From contig CADCXC010000038.1 of NCBI GenBank assembly GCA_902806595.1, positions 310,001-374,000 on the forward strand: a stretch of 64,000 bases of DNA, in the 5' to 3' direction. This document shows, one piece after another, positions 32,857-44,416 of the stretch. Below the pieces are notes generated by a model, which was not told the DNA's origin, ran no database searches, and was given only the letters and a program-made list of their open reading frames with translations. This DNA is from Pyrenopolyporus hunteri. Taxonomy: Eukaryota; Ascomycota; Sordariomycetes; Xylariales; Hypoxylaceae. The translations under genes were made by a program, and so were the position numbers. Each line of letters starts with the position of its first letter. Positions within the stretch are counted from its first letter, which is position 1.

Positions 32857-34128
32857 ATGCTATCGTCCCTGTGGAAAACGACCTCGCAACCGCCCTCAAA
32901 CTTAGATCCAAACTCCGACCTAAACTCCAAAATGCCCCCCATCCCCCCACAAACGACACCACCGACCCCCCAGCGCCCCTCGTCAGCTCGTGGCGCGCCC
33001 GCGCCGACGCCGGCGAGCCCGTCGCCGTCGTCCGCGTGCGCAACCTGCAGGGCGCCATCCCCATCGGCCGGGACGCCTGGGGTCGCCCCGGCAAGCTGCA
33101 GCCGGTTTTACTGTCGTCCGAGGTTTCGTTCGCCCGGCCCTTCTCCGGGAGCGCTTCCTCTGCTTCTACCTCGGCCTCGGGTGACACCGATAAGCTCGAC
33201 GCCGGCACCGTGCACTACGGCACGCTGAGCAAGGCGCTCCTCGCAAGCCTCGAGGCGTGTGGCCAGGGTCGGGGTCGGGGTCAGGGTCAAGGCGGTAATC
33301 CTACGCTAGCGGCCGCCGAAGCCGAGGCGGCCCCGCGCACCGCGGACGTGCTGGAGCTGCTGTGGGTGCGCATGACGGGGCGCGTGGTGGACGGGAGCCG
33401 GGTGGCGCTGCCGCTGGACCAGGTGCCGTTCCTGGACGCGGCGCGGCTGCGCGCGCTCGCGCTGACCGTCGCGCTGCCCAAGGCCTCGCTGCTCGGCGCC
33501 GGCGTGAGCCTGACGACCACGGCTTGCTTCCGGGACCACAGCGCCGCTTCCGAGGGGGGCGGAGAGGAAGAAAAAGAGCGGGGAGGGGACGAGGATAAGG
33601 GCGGCAGAGTCGCGAGCAAGAACCCGCTGCTGTCGTACTCGCGCACCCTGTGCATCGCGGGCTTGCATGTGCCGACGCTCATCGGCGTCAATGCGAACGA
33701 GCGCGAGGCGAAGCAGATGCTCGTGGCCGACGTCGAGATTGATCGGTACGATGTCGTGGATGATATCCATGCGGACCTCGAGAGGGTCGTGGTCGAGGTA
33801 AGTGAGCCGAGCTGAGTTAGACCCCCAGCTACCCGAACTACCTTACGCACCAGCTTCATACCTACCTGCAACCTATCATACGCCCATAAGGACGTCCGAA
33901 TATGCGATACTCACATGCTTATCTCCACAGGCTATGGAATCCTCCTCCTTCGAGACGCTCGAGGCGCTCGCGTCCCACGTGGCCAACAAGATCCTATCGG
34001 ACTTCAAGATCGGCGACGACCCGAAGCCCATGAAGGAGCGAGGGTGGCGGGTCAAGGTGTGCCTGGAGAAGCCGATCGCGGTGCCTTTTGCGGAATGCCC
34101 CGCTGTGGAAGTGACGATGGGGCCATGA
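32857..34128 (+). CDS. FolB-like (dihydroneopterin aldolase-type) two-domain protein; 5' end unresolved
   Basis: The clear coding frame runs from about 32960 to 33797, then exon 2 at 33931-34128. The first FolB-like unit starts at EPVAVVRVRNLQGAIPIGRD and includes VHYGTLSKALLASLEA. The second starts at TLCIAGLHVPTLIGVNANER and includes DVVDDIHADLERVVVE, FETLEALASHVANKI and VKVCLEKPIAVPFAECPAVEV. These are hallmarks of the dihydroneopterin aldolase/epimerase fold of folate synthesis; in most fungi the enzyme is part of trifunctional Fol1, so this is a stand-alone paralogue. A Glu/Lys/Gly-rich insert lies near residue 240. The main frame has no ATG: it is open from 32661 with none before the domain. 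The start given, ATG 32857, is in another frame and needs an intron or a 1-nt indel in a poly-C run to connect. Confidence 0.65.
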
Positions 34129-35381
34129 ATCTAGATTTAGACGTAGGGGAGGATAAACTGCTTATATGCTGTGGTGGTGGTGGTGGTGTGTAGACCACGG
34201 GCGGATAGGTAAGGTACATATCATGCTCGATAAATGAGGATCGTCCGGAGGTGAGTTCTACGAAATCGTATCTATATGGCAACCGCCCTAGTCTAATGCT
34301 CTCAAGGGCATGTATTCGCTTGGACGTTCGAGCTAGGGATGGGTACCTATCTCCTTGCACTTCTATCTAGGTACCTAGCATAGACGGAGACTTGCTCTTA
34401 TGAGCACCGCAAAATCACACACATATTTACAAGCGGAAGACGGATACTGGCTGGGACAGAGTGAGCACGCTCGCGTTACTAGTGATAGTTCTCGTGGACT
34501 TCAACCGTCCGCATCAATAGACTATCAATTTGAATCAAAGAATCATATTTTAGGCAATCAGGCACTTTGGATTTTAACCTGCTTATTCGCTTTCGACTCG
34601 AATTTACCTTGCTGTGATACGAACGATCAGAATAGGGAGCCTACGCGATCTTTGAACGTATAGCAACAAGTCTCGAGTACCTGCTTACCTTAGTAGGTAT
34701 CTAGGTAATTAAAGGCCCCTTAATTAGAACCCGTATTCAGAAATCATGCTACAGTGACTTCCAAAGAGAGATATGGTCTGAGGACTGCTATCACAGCCCG
34801 GTAGATAATAGGCACTTACCTACACCACGCCGCTACTCAAGGAAAAGCACGGTTCCAAGTTGGTCACATTCGTGCGGATCTCCTCGGCAAGTGGCTTCCG
34901 AAAGTCCTTTTCAGCGGTGATGAGGTACGGAACGGCTTGTTGCTGGGCTTGCTAGGGGATACTGTATTTCATGTGTGAGTAATATGATAGGTCAGACGGG
35001 GCTGATCAGGTTGATCTTCACATTGTACAACCTCTAATAACGGTAAGGTCACACGGGTAAGCCTCAAATTTCCCAGGACGGCCGAAATTTCCAATGAAAA
35101 ATAGGGTGGCAAATATGGTAATCATAACACTCGGGTATGGACGTCCCGGATAGGTAAGAAGACCGAGACGTGACGCCGTAAGATACGGTACTATATATAT
35201 TACCTAAGGGCCCCTTGAGGAGCTCCATAGTGGCTAGAGTAGGTACATTCTCGTGAGGATACCCGCCCCCGAGTCTCGGGGTATCGCGTAGGATATCTAT
35301 CAGGTGCGTTCTGCGTCTATCATCTATCATTCATTCGTAGGTGCCCGTAACATTCAGCGGATAAAGACATAGGGGGTGACG
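34129..35381. other. Intergenic apart from one exon-like segment
   Basis: Holds a GTGGTGGTGGTG run just after the FolB-like gene and the exon-like segment at 34820-34951. Otherwise no gene recognised. Confidence 0.5.
34820..34951 (-). pseudogene. Orphan exon-like segment of unknown identity
   Basis: On the minus strand, after a plausible CTAG acceptor, 43 codons with protein-like composition run to a stop: QAQQQAVPYLITAEKDFRKP then LAEEIRTNVTNLEPCFSLSS. A GTAAGT donor follows the TAG immediately. I could find no convincing partner exon on either side. It may be a terminal exon of an unseen gene or a relic. The family is not recognised. Confidence 0.3.
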
Positions 35382-36175
35382 TCAAACCTTGCGGCAAAGC
35401 GGGACGTCGCCGTGGGTGATCTCCTCGACAAACTTGGGGTCGGGGTCGTAGAGCATGACGTGGAAATGCTCGACGGCGTGGACGGATTTCAGGGACCGCC
35501 AATTCTTGAACCAGATGTACTGTCCCGGCGTCTTAGCGTGATCGAGCAGGATATAGTAAGGTACATATACCTATAACAACAAAACAAAAGGGAATTTCGT
35601 GGGTTCTCGCTTACCCGATCTTTCGGCATCCTGGACCCAAACGTCTTCTGCACGTACCCGTCGATCTCGGCCCGAGCCTCGTCCGTCAAGTCGGTTGTGA
35701 CGGGATCCTCGGGCAACTCAAACTTAGTCCAGACCACGAGATGGACAATCTTCTCGTCGATTCCGTAGGGCCAGTCGTTCCACAGGATCTTGACGTCGTC
35801 CTCGAACTCGAAGGGCTTACCCCTCGGCTTCACGGGTGCCTCCCAGTGCAGCCGCTGGGTGAGGATGAAGTTCATGACGCTGCCGTAGTCGCGCTTCAGC
35901 TTCCAGGTGTACTCGAGGTAGCGTCGGAGGTCGGAGGGGATCCGCCTGAAGTCGTCCAGCCGGTTCTCCGCCACGATGGTCTGGACCTCTTGCCACGAGG
36001 TCACCTTGTACTGCGAGTCTGGCGTGCCGATGACGCCGATATCCTTGACGCTTAGGCCACGCAGGAATTCTGGGCACTCCTCGGTCCTCTGGTCCTCGGG
36101 GACGTTGACCTGCCAATAAGGCAGGTTGTCGACGCTTCCCATGTCGTGTCCCAACGAGCGCGAGATACTACCCAA
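35382..36175 (-). CDS. N-acetylglucosamine-induced protein 1-like (DUF3605)
   Basis: Two exons on the minus strand (36175-35615 and 35519-35382) encode 232 residues. The sequence has the features of the fungal DUF3605 family named after the Candida N-acetylglucosamine-induced protein 1: PYWQVNVPEDQRTEECPEFL, RRYLEYTWKLKRDYGSVMNF, DVKILWNDWPYGID, then across the intron YIWFKNWRSLKSVHAVEHFH and HVMLYDPDPKF. The acceptor was chosen because it joins KDR directly to the family motif WFKNW. The biochemical role of the family is not known. There are no signal peptide or membrane segments. Confidence 0.85.
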
Positions 36176-39100
36176 GTTCAGGTATGTGGGAATAATGTCC
36201 GAGAGGTAAGGCGCCTGAATGGCGTGGCTTCAGCCACAGGCGGGAACCGGTGATAAGTGAGCGGGTTGTGATTAGTCGCTCGCGGTTACAAGACGGCGCG
36301 CCAATGATATTATCACGCGAGGACGGGTAGTAGGCGCAAACAGAACGACTAGAAGCCTAAGATCGGTAAAAACCGACGAAATATTGACAATTTTGATGTA
36401 TTTACCTACACAGCAATCGTCGTCCGACTGCTGCTATGTAAATAGTAAAAGGGCTGACTACTATTGACTCAGGCCGGGTTCTTGGCGAACGTATCCTGTA
36501 CCAAATACCATGTACCACACATGTACCTGCCTATACGTAGAGCAACTCAGGGGTTGGGTACCTGCCTGGTCGGTCAGCTCTGTGATGGCAGCAGATGTGG
36601 AGCCAAACGGAGTCGGCCTTCTGTCTTACATTGCTTGCATTACTTACACAAATGTATGTGCGTAATATGCTGACATTTATACAACACCCAGGTTTGTATT
36701 GTATTGTATAATACATGGGTAGACATAAACGCCTTCGAAGCTGAGAACGCCATCGCGGCATCATTTGATGGTATACTAGGTATTGTGTTGAAAAATTAGA
36801 GGCATCTATCGTGTTGACGGGAGAAGCTCTTTCATTATTTTTATTTTATTTTATTTTTGAGCTCATATTCAGCGTCTCCTTTTTTCCTCTCTCGTAGCGT
36901 CCATTTTCGTAAAGGTTCTAGGATTTACATGACCGACCTATCCAGGATTGGTACCTGGGATGCCATCCGTGGCTGTGGTTCTACCGGATCAGCACCCTTA
37001 CCACAGCATCTTAAGCCTTTCGGGGGTTATGATTAAGGTTAGCTGGATGCGGCTCTTATAGGCGCGAAGGCGTCGATCTCGCCCGACCTAAAAGGTCATA
37101 TAGGTAGCCCAAAATCAATACAACGTGAACACACCAAGCCTGCTGACACATAATTGCTTCCCTTATGCCGTAGCCCCCACGTGGAAATCTTCCGCTTATC
37201 TATTTGCTACAAACCGACGTGGCTGGGCCGTCATAATAGCCTCACGAAAATGATCGATAGCAACTATCATCCCAGCTTGGACTTCAGGGAGAAACCCGCC
37301 TTTTGTCGGCTCATCATTTGATCGAGGCCTTCGCTGGACGAGCTTTCCCAGCCCCTAGCAACTGCTCTGAACCAATGGATATGAGCGCTTCATTAAAAGA
37401 ATATCAAGTGGGTTGCTCCAGAACTTAGGAGTTCAATTAGTTCCCGTTGGACTGAAAGGAAACCATGTATTGCGTGAGCTAGTCGACCCGTAGTGGGGAG
37501 ATAGTCTGCGCTTGGTTGCTATGTGATTGAGAGATAAAATATCGTCAAGTTCGTAACTGAGAGCTTGGAACTGCACAACCGGGATCAAAGACCTAAGGCT
37601 CATTTACTCCCGACGACGTGGGAGGGGGGAGATAAAAAAAATAATAAGTCTCGACGAAGCCGGCCAAGCCCCGAGGGGCCTAGATGCGATGAAGATGAAC
37701 AGGGTGTGTATTATTTGGGCGTCGTCAAATGTCAACCACGGCACTGACAGAGGTGAAAATGTTACCCACCCGCGTTGGAGTGGCTAGACTTCGCTGCGGA
37801 TGCAAAGCTCAAGCCAATTTTCGTCCCACCCTCCTCCACAAGGTCGTTCAAACGAATGTCGGTAAAATGTGACAGATCTCTCGGGACAATTTATCAGCCT
37901 TGAAAGCGTTTTCGAGTCTGCAAGCCGGGAAATGTGTCGATGCCGTACGTACCTAACCAATGAGTACCCTACCTGGTACACGTAGGTAAGGTACCTATAA
38001 GGTAAAATAACGCTGTCTGTCGCGGTGGGAGGGATAAACGTACTGCAACGATACAGCCTGAGAGGGCATTCGAGAGGTTGGAATAGCTCACCGAGTTCGA
38101 ACTAAACGTCGCGGTGGTTAGTGGACCTTCCACTCCCTAGCTTCATAGAGTCTAGCCGATGCCAACAAATGCCACATGCGTACTAGTCCGCCCTGTTTGA
38201 AGGGGCATTTTCGAGGTGATGATCCATGTGCGAGTCGACATCCGCGGTCAGGTACAGGGAAAATATACACCGCATATCGACTTTTACCTCCGCTTCATCG
38301 CGGCCAAGGGGTAATCGACAACGTCCTGGAGGAACTATTAGGGGGCTAACACGGCTAGGAGGAAATCAATAAAAGGGCTCGAAGATGCCCCTTTGAAATA
38401 TTTATCCAGGCAATCTCTATTTTTCTCTTCACGAGTCTCTGATCTGATTGGATTAGGTCGCATAGAGTTGGGTGTAAGCCATCCATCCTGCAGGTATGTT
38501 CTTGATCTACTTTTTCTTTCCCCAACTCGACCAGCGCAGCGCAACGTATCGCGTGTTTCCTCGCCCCCCCGCTTAGGCCTTACATGTGATTTAACGCCAC
38601 ACATGAAAGGAGAGGAACAGGAACATGGGTCAGCTCTTACATAGAGAGGCTTGCAAAAGCCGCCACGTCCCTGGCTGCCATCGAGACGTCGTCCGTCGTC
38701 TAGGGATTGCGACGCCTATTGTATCCCTTGATGTTCCCGAGGGCTAGCCGGGCATACTTTATCGCATATGTAATGGCTTTGTCACTAGTGTTGCCGGTGG
38801 GAAAATGATGAGGTAGTATGGAGACGGAAAGAATAGTTGGAATGGGTTGGATTGGACAGCAAAGAAAGCCCAAGTATCGAAGGCAAAAAAAAAGATACAT
38901 CGAGCACTGGCCCAAAGCAAAGCAAGCAGGGAAGCATCGAAGGAGACTCGCTCTAATTTAGTCTGCATTACGTCAATGCTGCATTTCACTGCAGAAGTCG
39001 AAGCTAACCCCCCTTTTCCTTAGGTATACGAAATTGCGGTAGTAGCTCCCCTCGAAGCTCCAGTTCTCCGCCGCCGCCAGCCAAAAGAAAAATTACCCCG

Positions 39101-39326
39101 CCATAAGTCCCGCCATAGTCCCTCAAAAGTCTAGAAAGACATCATCATCCCAACCCTTCAAGAATAAATCTCAACTTTCTTTTTTTCCTCCTTCTCTCCT
39201 TGAAGAACATCGCACCCGATACACATCTATCGAGGCCTGGGAGCTCATTTTACTTTGAATTTAATACACCTGGAAAAAAGACAACAGAGCACACTTTTTT
39301 TCGGTTCATATTAAAACATACACACA
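36176..39326. other. Long gene-free stretch (3.1 kb)
   Basis: No convincing coding sequence on either strand. It includes an AT-rich patch (36836-36860, TTTATTTTATTTTATTTT-like) and, near 39170-39320, a pyrimidine-rich leader that probably belongs to the UGP1 promoter and 5' UTR. There are only isolated TAGGTACC strings. Confidence 0.55.
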
Positions 39327-41604
39327 ATGGCCCAGGCGATCAAGAGCGCGCTCCCTACCCACCTCAAGCCCGACTCGGACGCCGAGTTCGCTGGTCGACA
39401 CCATGGAAAGACACGGTCACACATGGTGAGTGCGATTTACTTTGCCTGCGTCAAGGCCAACAACTAGTCACAAACCTCAGCTACTCGATTCCTAAGATCG
39501 ACGAGAATACGGGTTCCTCCTCTCCTTCGCTTTTATCTCTTGCTCCCTCTTGCTCCCTCCCCGCCTACCTGCCTTGGCAACGAGTGATTACAACGAGTGA
39601 TTGCAACTCGCTCGTCCCTGCCTCAGCACAAAGCCATCGGATTCCACGCCAAGATAAGGTTTTCCCTACCTTGGTGGCCGAGAGAATCTGCTCCGTTAAC
39701 AACGCCACTTCCCGAATTACGTACCTCTTGACATGGCATCTGGGACGCCTTGGCATACTATGTACTGAGGAATCGCCTCCTCGAGTCCAAGCCGTCAATT
39801 CTCGTTTTAGCGCCGATTCGGGACTTCAAAATTACCTGGAGAGCTCCATGGTTATCCCGTATCAAACACCATAGATTTCTTTTTTCTGTTTCTTCGGGCT
39901 GTTATCTCGTTCGGTTCTCGCTATGTCCTCCCTCTCGAATTTTCGATTTCTTTGGAATTCCTCGATCGCCAACGCAAAGCTGTCTCCCTCGCTAACTAAC
40001 GGTGAAAAGGCCTTCGAGAATGCCTCGACGAATGTTGCAGCGGCGCAAATGCGCAATGCTCTAACTGAGCTTGCCGAGACAGTCAAGGATCCGGAACAGA
40101 AGAAGGTATGTCTGCATAACAAAAATGCGCACCTAGCTTGGGCGCGACATGCTAACTAATGTCCCTCAGCTGTTCGAGACTGAAATGGACAACTTCTTCG
40201 CTCTCTTCCGCCGATACCTGAACGACAAAGCCAAGGGCAATGTTGTGTACGTATAATTCCCCTGATAGCCGTACTTAAAAATGGGAACACCGAAAGCTAA
40301 TATCGAGCCCTGGTAGCGATTGGGACCGCATTGCTCCTCCCGCACAAGGTCAGGTCGTCGACTACGAAGACCTAGGTAACTCCGAGTCCGTCGGATTCCT
40401 CAACAAGCTCGCCGTCCTGAAACTGAACGGTGGCTTGGGTACGTCCATGGGATGTGTTGGTCCCAAATCGGTAATCGAGGTGCGCGACGGCATGTCCTTC
40501 CTGGACATGTCCGTCCGACAAGTCGAGTACCTGAACCGGACGTACAACACCAACGTACCGTTCATCTTGATGAACTCTTTCAACACCCACGACGACACCG
40601 CCGCCATCATCAAGAAGTACGAAGGACACCAAGTCGACATTCTAACCTTCAACCAATCACGATACCCCAGAATCTACAAGGATTCGCTTCTGCCAGTCCC
40701 CAAGAGCTTCGACTCGCCTATCAACGAGTGGTACCCGCCGGGCCACGGTGACGTCTTCGAGTCTCTCTACAACTCCGGGCTCCTCGATAAGCTCATCGAC
40801 CGCGGAATTGAGATCATCTTCTTATCTAACGTTGATAACCTAGGCGCCGTGGTGGATCTGCGCATTCTGCAACACATGGTTGAGACGGGTGCCGAATACA
40901 TCATGGAGCTGACGAACAAGACCAAAGCTGATGTTAAGGGTGGTACCATCATCGACTACGAGGGCTCCGTGCGCCTCTTGGAAATCGCCCAGGTTCCCAA
41001 GGAGCACGTCAACGAGTTCAAGTCTATTAAGAAGTTCAAGTACTTCAACACCAACAACATCTGGATGAACACCAAGGCCATTAAGCGTGTGGTGGAGAAC
41101 AACGAGCTCGAGATGGAAATCATCCCGAACGGAAAGACCATCGCTGGCGACAAGAAGGGCGAGTCCGACATCTCCATCCTCCAGCTCGAGACTGCTGTCG
41201 GTGCTGCCATCCGCCACTTCAAGAATGCCCACGGTGTAAATGTACCTCGCCGCCGCTTCCTGCCGGTCAAGACTTGCTCAGATCTCATGCTCGTCAAGTC
41301 CGATCTGTACACGGTCAAGCACGGCCAACTGCAAATGAGCCCCAGCCGCTTCGGCGGCGCCCCGCTTATCAAGCTGGGTAGCGACTTCAAGAAGGTGTCT
41401 GACTTCCAGAAGCGCATCCCGTCGATCCCCAAGATCATCGAGCTCGACCACCTCACCATCACAGGAAACGTCAACCTCCACCACGGCGTGGAGCTCAAGG
41501 GAACCGTCATCATTGTCGCCACCGAAGGCTCGATCGATATCCCTCCCGGATCGATCCTGGAGAACGTCGTTGTCGAGGGTAACTTGCGTCTACTGGAGCA
41601 CTAA
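39327..41604 (+). CDS. UGP1: UTP-glucose-1-phosphate uridylyltransferase
   Basis: Four exons (39327-39425, 40010-40105, 40170-40246, 40317-41604) encode 519 residues, the normal length. The N-terminus is MAQAIKSALPTHLKPDSDAE, GRHHGKTRSHM then AFENASTNVAAAQMR. The nucleotide-binding loop LKLNGGLGTSMGC and VIEVRDGMSFLDM lie at the start of the catalytic domain, followed by NQSRYPRIYKDSLLPVPKS, WYPPGHGDVF, FLSNVDNLGAVVD, and a left-handed beta-helix C-terminus ending NLRLLEH. The enzyme makes UDP-glucose from UTP and glucose-1-phosphate for cell-wall glucan, glycogen and trehalose synthesis. The protein is strongly conserved throughout. Intron 1 is 584 nt, far longer than other introns here. Confidence 0.97.
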
Positions 41605-42882
41605 ACCTGTGGAACAACTTTGGGGGGTTGCCCCCCATCTACACATGCCCCTCGCTCTTTTTCCATATTGATGAGAGCGTTTAGCCCCCCTCCCTCTCCC
41701 CTTCTGTTACGTGTTCCTCCTATGTGGAGGTGGCTAGTTGTTTTGGTTCCCGGGGTTGCGTTGGGAATTAGGAAGTAACAGATGTTCTTCCACGTATAGA
41801 GACGGCGACGGTGGCAGCGCAGTTACTAGTAGTAGTGATAGCAGCAGTGGCGGCAGCAGTATAGGGAATGCGCTAGGGGACCAGGAGAGTGGGCGAACGA
41901 GGCAATGATGTATGGCACAGAGAGGCGTACTTATGTAGACGCCGGGAACGTAATGCAATAAAAGGGTATACATGCAAAGTTTACCGTCATTTGTTATTTA
42001 CGTGATCATGCTTTATGCTTTGCGCTTCGCAGTGACTAAGCGTGCTTAACTTCCATAATGTGAAGGCTTGGTAACGATGAATTCGATAAGTCTCTGCTGT
42101 TCTGGCTTCCACCATATACCCATCTCCATGTGGCTAGGTATCAAAGGTAGCCGGGTTAGGCCTCAGGAGTGTTATGGCTTCGACCTGGACCTCAGACTAC
42201 GTGATATATGGACCATAGGAATGCCTCCTAACGCAGGCGTCTTGCTAGCTTCGGGTTTGCATTTGGTTCGGCTATGCTATGTAAGTGCCTAACGTGGTCA
42301 GCCCATGGGCTATAGAAGACTCGACCTCGATCCTGGGGAGGATGAGTCTCATCACTCGTATGAGTAGGTATCTACCTACCTAGGTAGTAGCTACATGTAT
42401 GTCTGGTAGTGACAGCCGTCCTTCGATAACACATCTTTCTTTAAGGTTCAAAACCTCGTACCCCTTAGAACGCAAGGAAGTATACCTCAGAAACATGTGA
42501 TATGCAGATACACAGACAGCATAATCCTCGAAACCCCAACTCATAGGTAGTCTATTCAAATACTCGATATTCCTAGGCATTACCTCCTTTGAACTTATGC
42601 AGAAGTTCTCCGGACTCGCTCGAATGTGACTAGACTAGGGATGTCTCGCTTCCAGCCCAGGCCCCAGAGGATTGTCCGGGTTATTAACGCTGCTGTCTCC
42701 GGTATTTCCAATACGAGGAGCGATCCTATTGATTCTAACATAACGTATTCGCAACTCTCCTTAATAGGGAAGTCGTCTCAGCGGCGCTTGTTGTGATGGG
42801 AGAAGCATGGCCAAGATGTATAGGTAGGTAAGTAAATGTCGCCGGCCGCATTTCACACGAATTTGATCTTGATTCGGTCGTC
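41605..42882. other. Convergent intergenic gap
   Basis: 3' region of the UGP1 gene, then about 900 bases with no recognised gene. It contains one TACCTACCTAGGTAG string near 42370. Confidence 0.6.
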
Positions 42883-44416
42883 CTATTTCCCTTTCTTCTT
42901 CATGGTCTCCGTGCACGCGGGACAATACCAGCGGCCCTCGGGCTCCGACTTAAGGCCAACGCAGCTCCAGTGGAACCACTCGTAGGGACATGCCGCGTTG
43001 TCGCAAGCCACCATATCGCCGTACGATACGTGCTGGCATAGACAATACTTCTTGCCCTCCTCGTCCTCTTCGTCGTCCGAGATCCCCGAGCCCGCTGACA
43101 CGGATCCTCGATCCGGCATGTCTTCGTCTCCGCCGACATGTGAGTGTTTGCGATGGTGGTGATGGTGCGGACGAGGCACCGGCGTGCCGCTTCCGGCACG
43201 AGATCCAGCGCGTGACGACCGCACCGACTCCGCATCCGACAGCTCGCTATCCGCCGTCGATGCCGGCGACCCCTTGGACATGCCAGCGCGTTTCACGCGT
43301 GATAGCGTCGACTTCGAGTTCGGCGGTTTCTTCCGACTGACTCCCGCGGAGGGGGTGCCTTTCCGCCCGCCACCAACGCTTGCTGCCTTCGAGCTAGCCC
43401 GCGGGCCGGCACTACCTGCCCTGCCCGTCGCCCCCGGCGTCCCTGCCTTGGGAGTCCCTGGCCCGAGGGAGGAATGACGAGCAAGTCCGCTCGATGCTGT
43501 TGGAAGGCTGCCTAATCCGGAACTGACTCTGGGGCCCCTCTTGGGCGCACCGCCTCCACTGCAGTGTCTTAGTTAGTGAATTGTGTCTGTTTATATATAC
43601 ATATAACAAGATGTGGCTAGTTGTGAGTTCTGAGAGCTGTGTTTCCATGGAGCAAGAAATGTTGCCATAAAGGGGAAGGACATCCTGATGTTATGTTGCA
43701 AGGGGAACAAAAGAATTCTGAATGGTTACTCACGGTCCAGCAGAGGACTCGCGCTGGTTACGGTTGTTCATGATCATGCTCGCGACGGGGGAGGTTGGCG
43801 CGGAGCTGGAGATGTGGGCTTGCGATTGAGTCGTTCTGATCTGGGGGTTGGCGGCTCTCGGTCCCGCGGGGGTCGCATTATTAGTGATGGGGTTGAGCGG
43901 CGTGTTACTGGCCGTCGAGACACCCAGGACTCGAAGGCTAGTGTTACTATTGTTCGCGGCGCTAGGTCGTACCACGGAGGGTATCTCGTCGGGGTCGGTG
44001 AAGCCGGGCTCGCCTCGGTCGCTTAACTGCTTGATTTGCAGGTCGAGATGACGGATATGCTTGTCAAAGAGTGCCTGCGCCTTCTGTGCCAGCAAGATCT
44101 TCTCTTCAGCAAGCTTGTCGGCCTTCGAGTAGTTGTCGCGGATGACGTCGCGCAATGCTTGTTCGCGGGGGAAGGTGGTGTGGCTTCCATTCATACGAAT
44201 CCAACGCTGGATCTTAGCATCGTTTTCTTCAATGGCCTTGACGCATTCCTGATATGTACGGTCTTTGTCGGCAATCTCATCCTGGATGAAGCGAATCTCT
44301 TCGGGCAGGTTGGCGGTTCGATGGATGAAGTCTTCGAGGATGGCCGCGGGGTCTTGCGCCTCGGTGGAGGGCGCCATCTTCTTCACGAAGTCTATGGAGA
44401 GGTCGTCTCTAGGCAT
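42883..44416 (-). CDS. ING-family PHD-finger chromatin protein (Yng2-like)
   Basis: Two exons on the minus strand (44416-43734 and 43558-42883) encode 452 residues. The N-terminal ING domain includes ILEDFIHRTANLPEEIRFIQ, DEIADKDRTYQECVKAIEEN and the coiled part ending DLQIKQL. A long Ser/Thr/Pro/Gly-rich linker with a run of five His follows. The C-terminus is an ING-type PHD finger with all zinc ligands (YCLCQHVSYGDMVACDN, CPYEWFHWSCVGL, GRWYCPAC), which reads trimethylated H3K4. Fungal proteins of this size and order are usually the NuA4 histone acetyltransferase subunit Yng2, although assignment among ING paralogues is inference. The basic KKKGK C-terminus is typical. Confidence 0.9.

Noticed and set aside
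39200..39874. 224-codon open frame at the 5' end of the UGP1 locus
   Set aside because: It crosses the true first exon in another frame and most of it lies in intron 1. The UGP1 protein is fully explained by the four-exon model.
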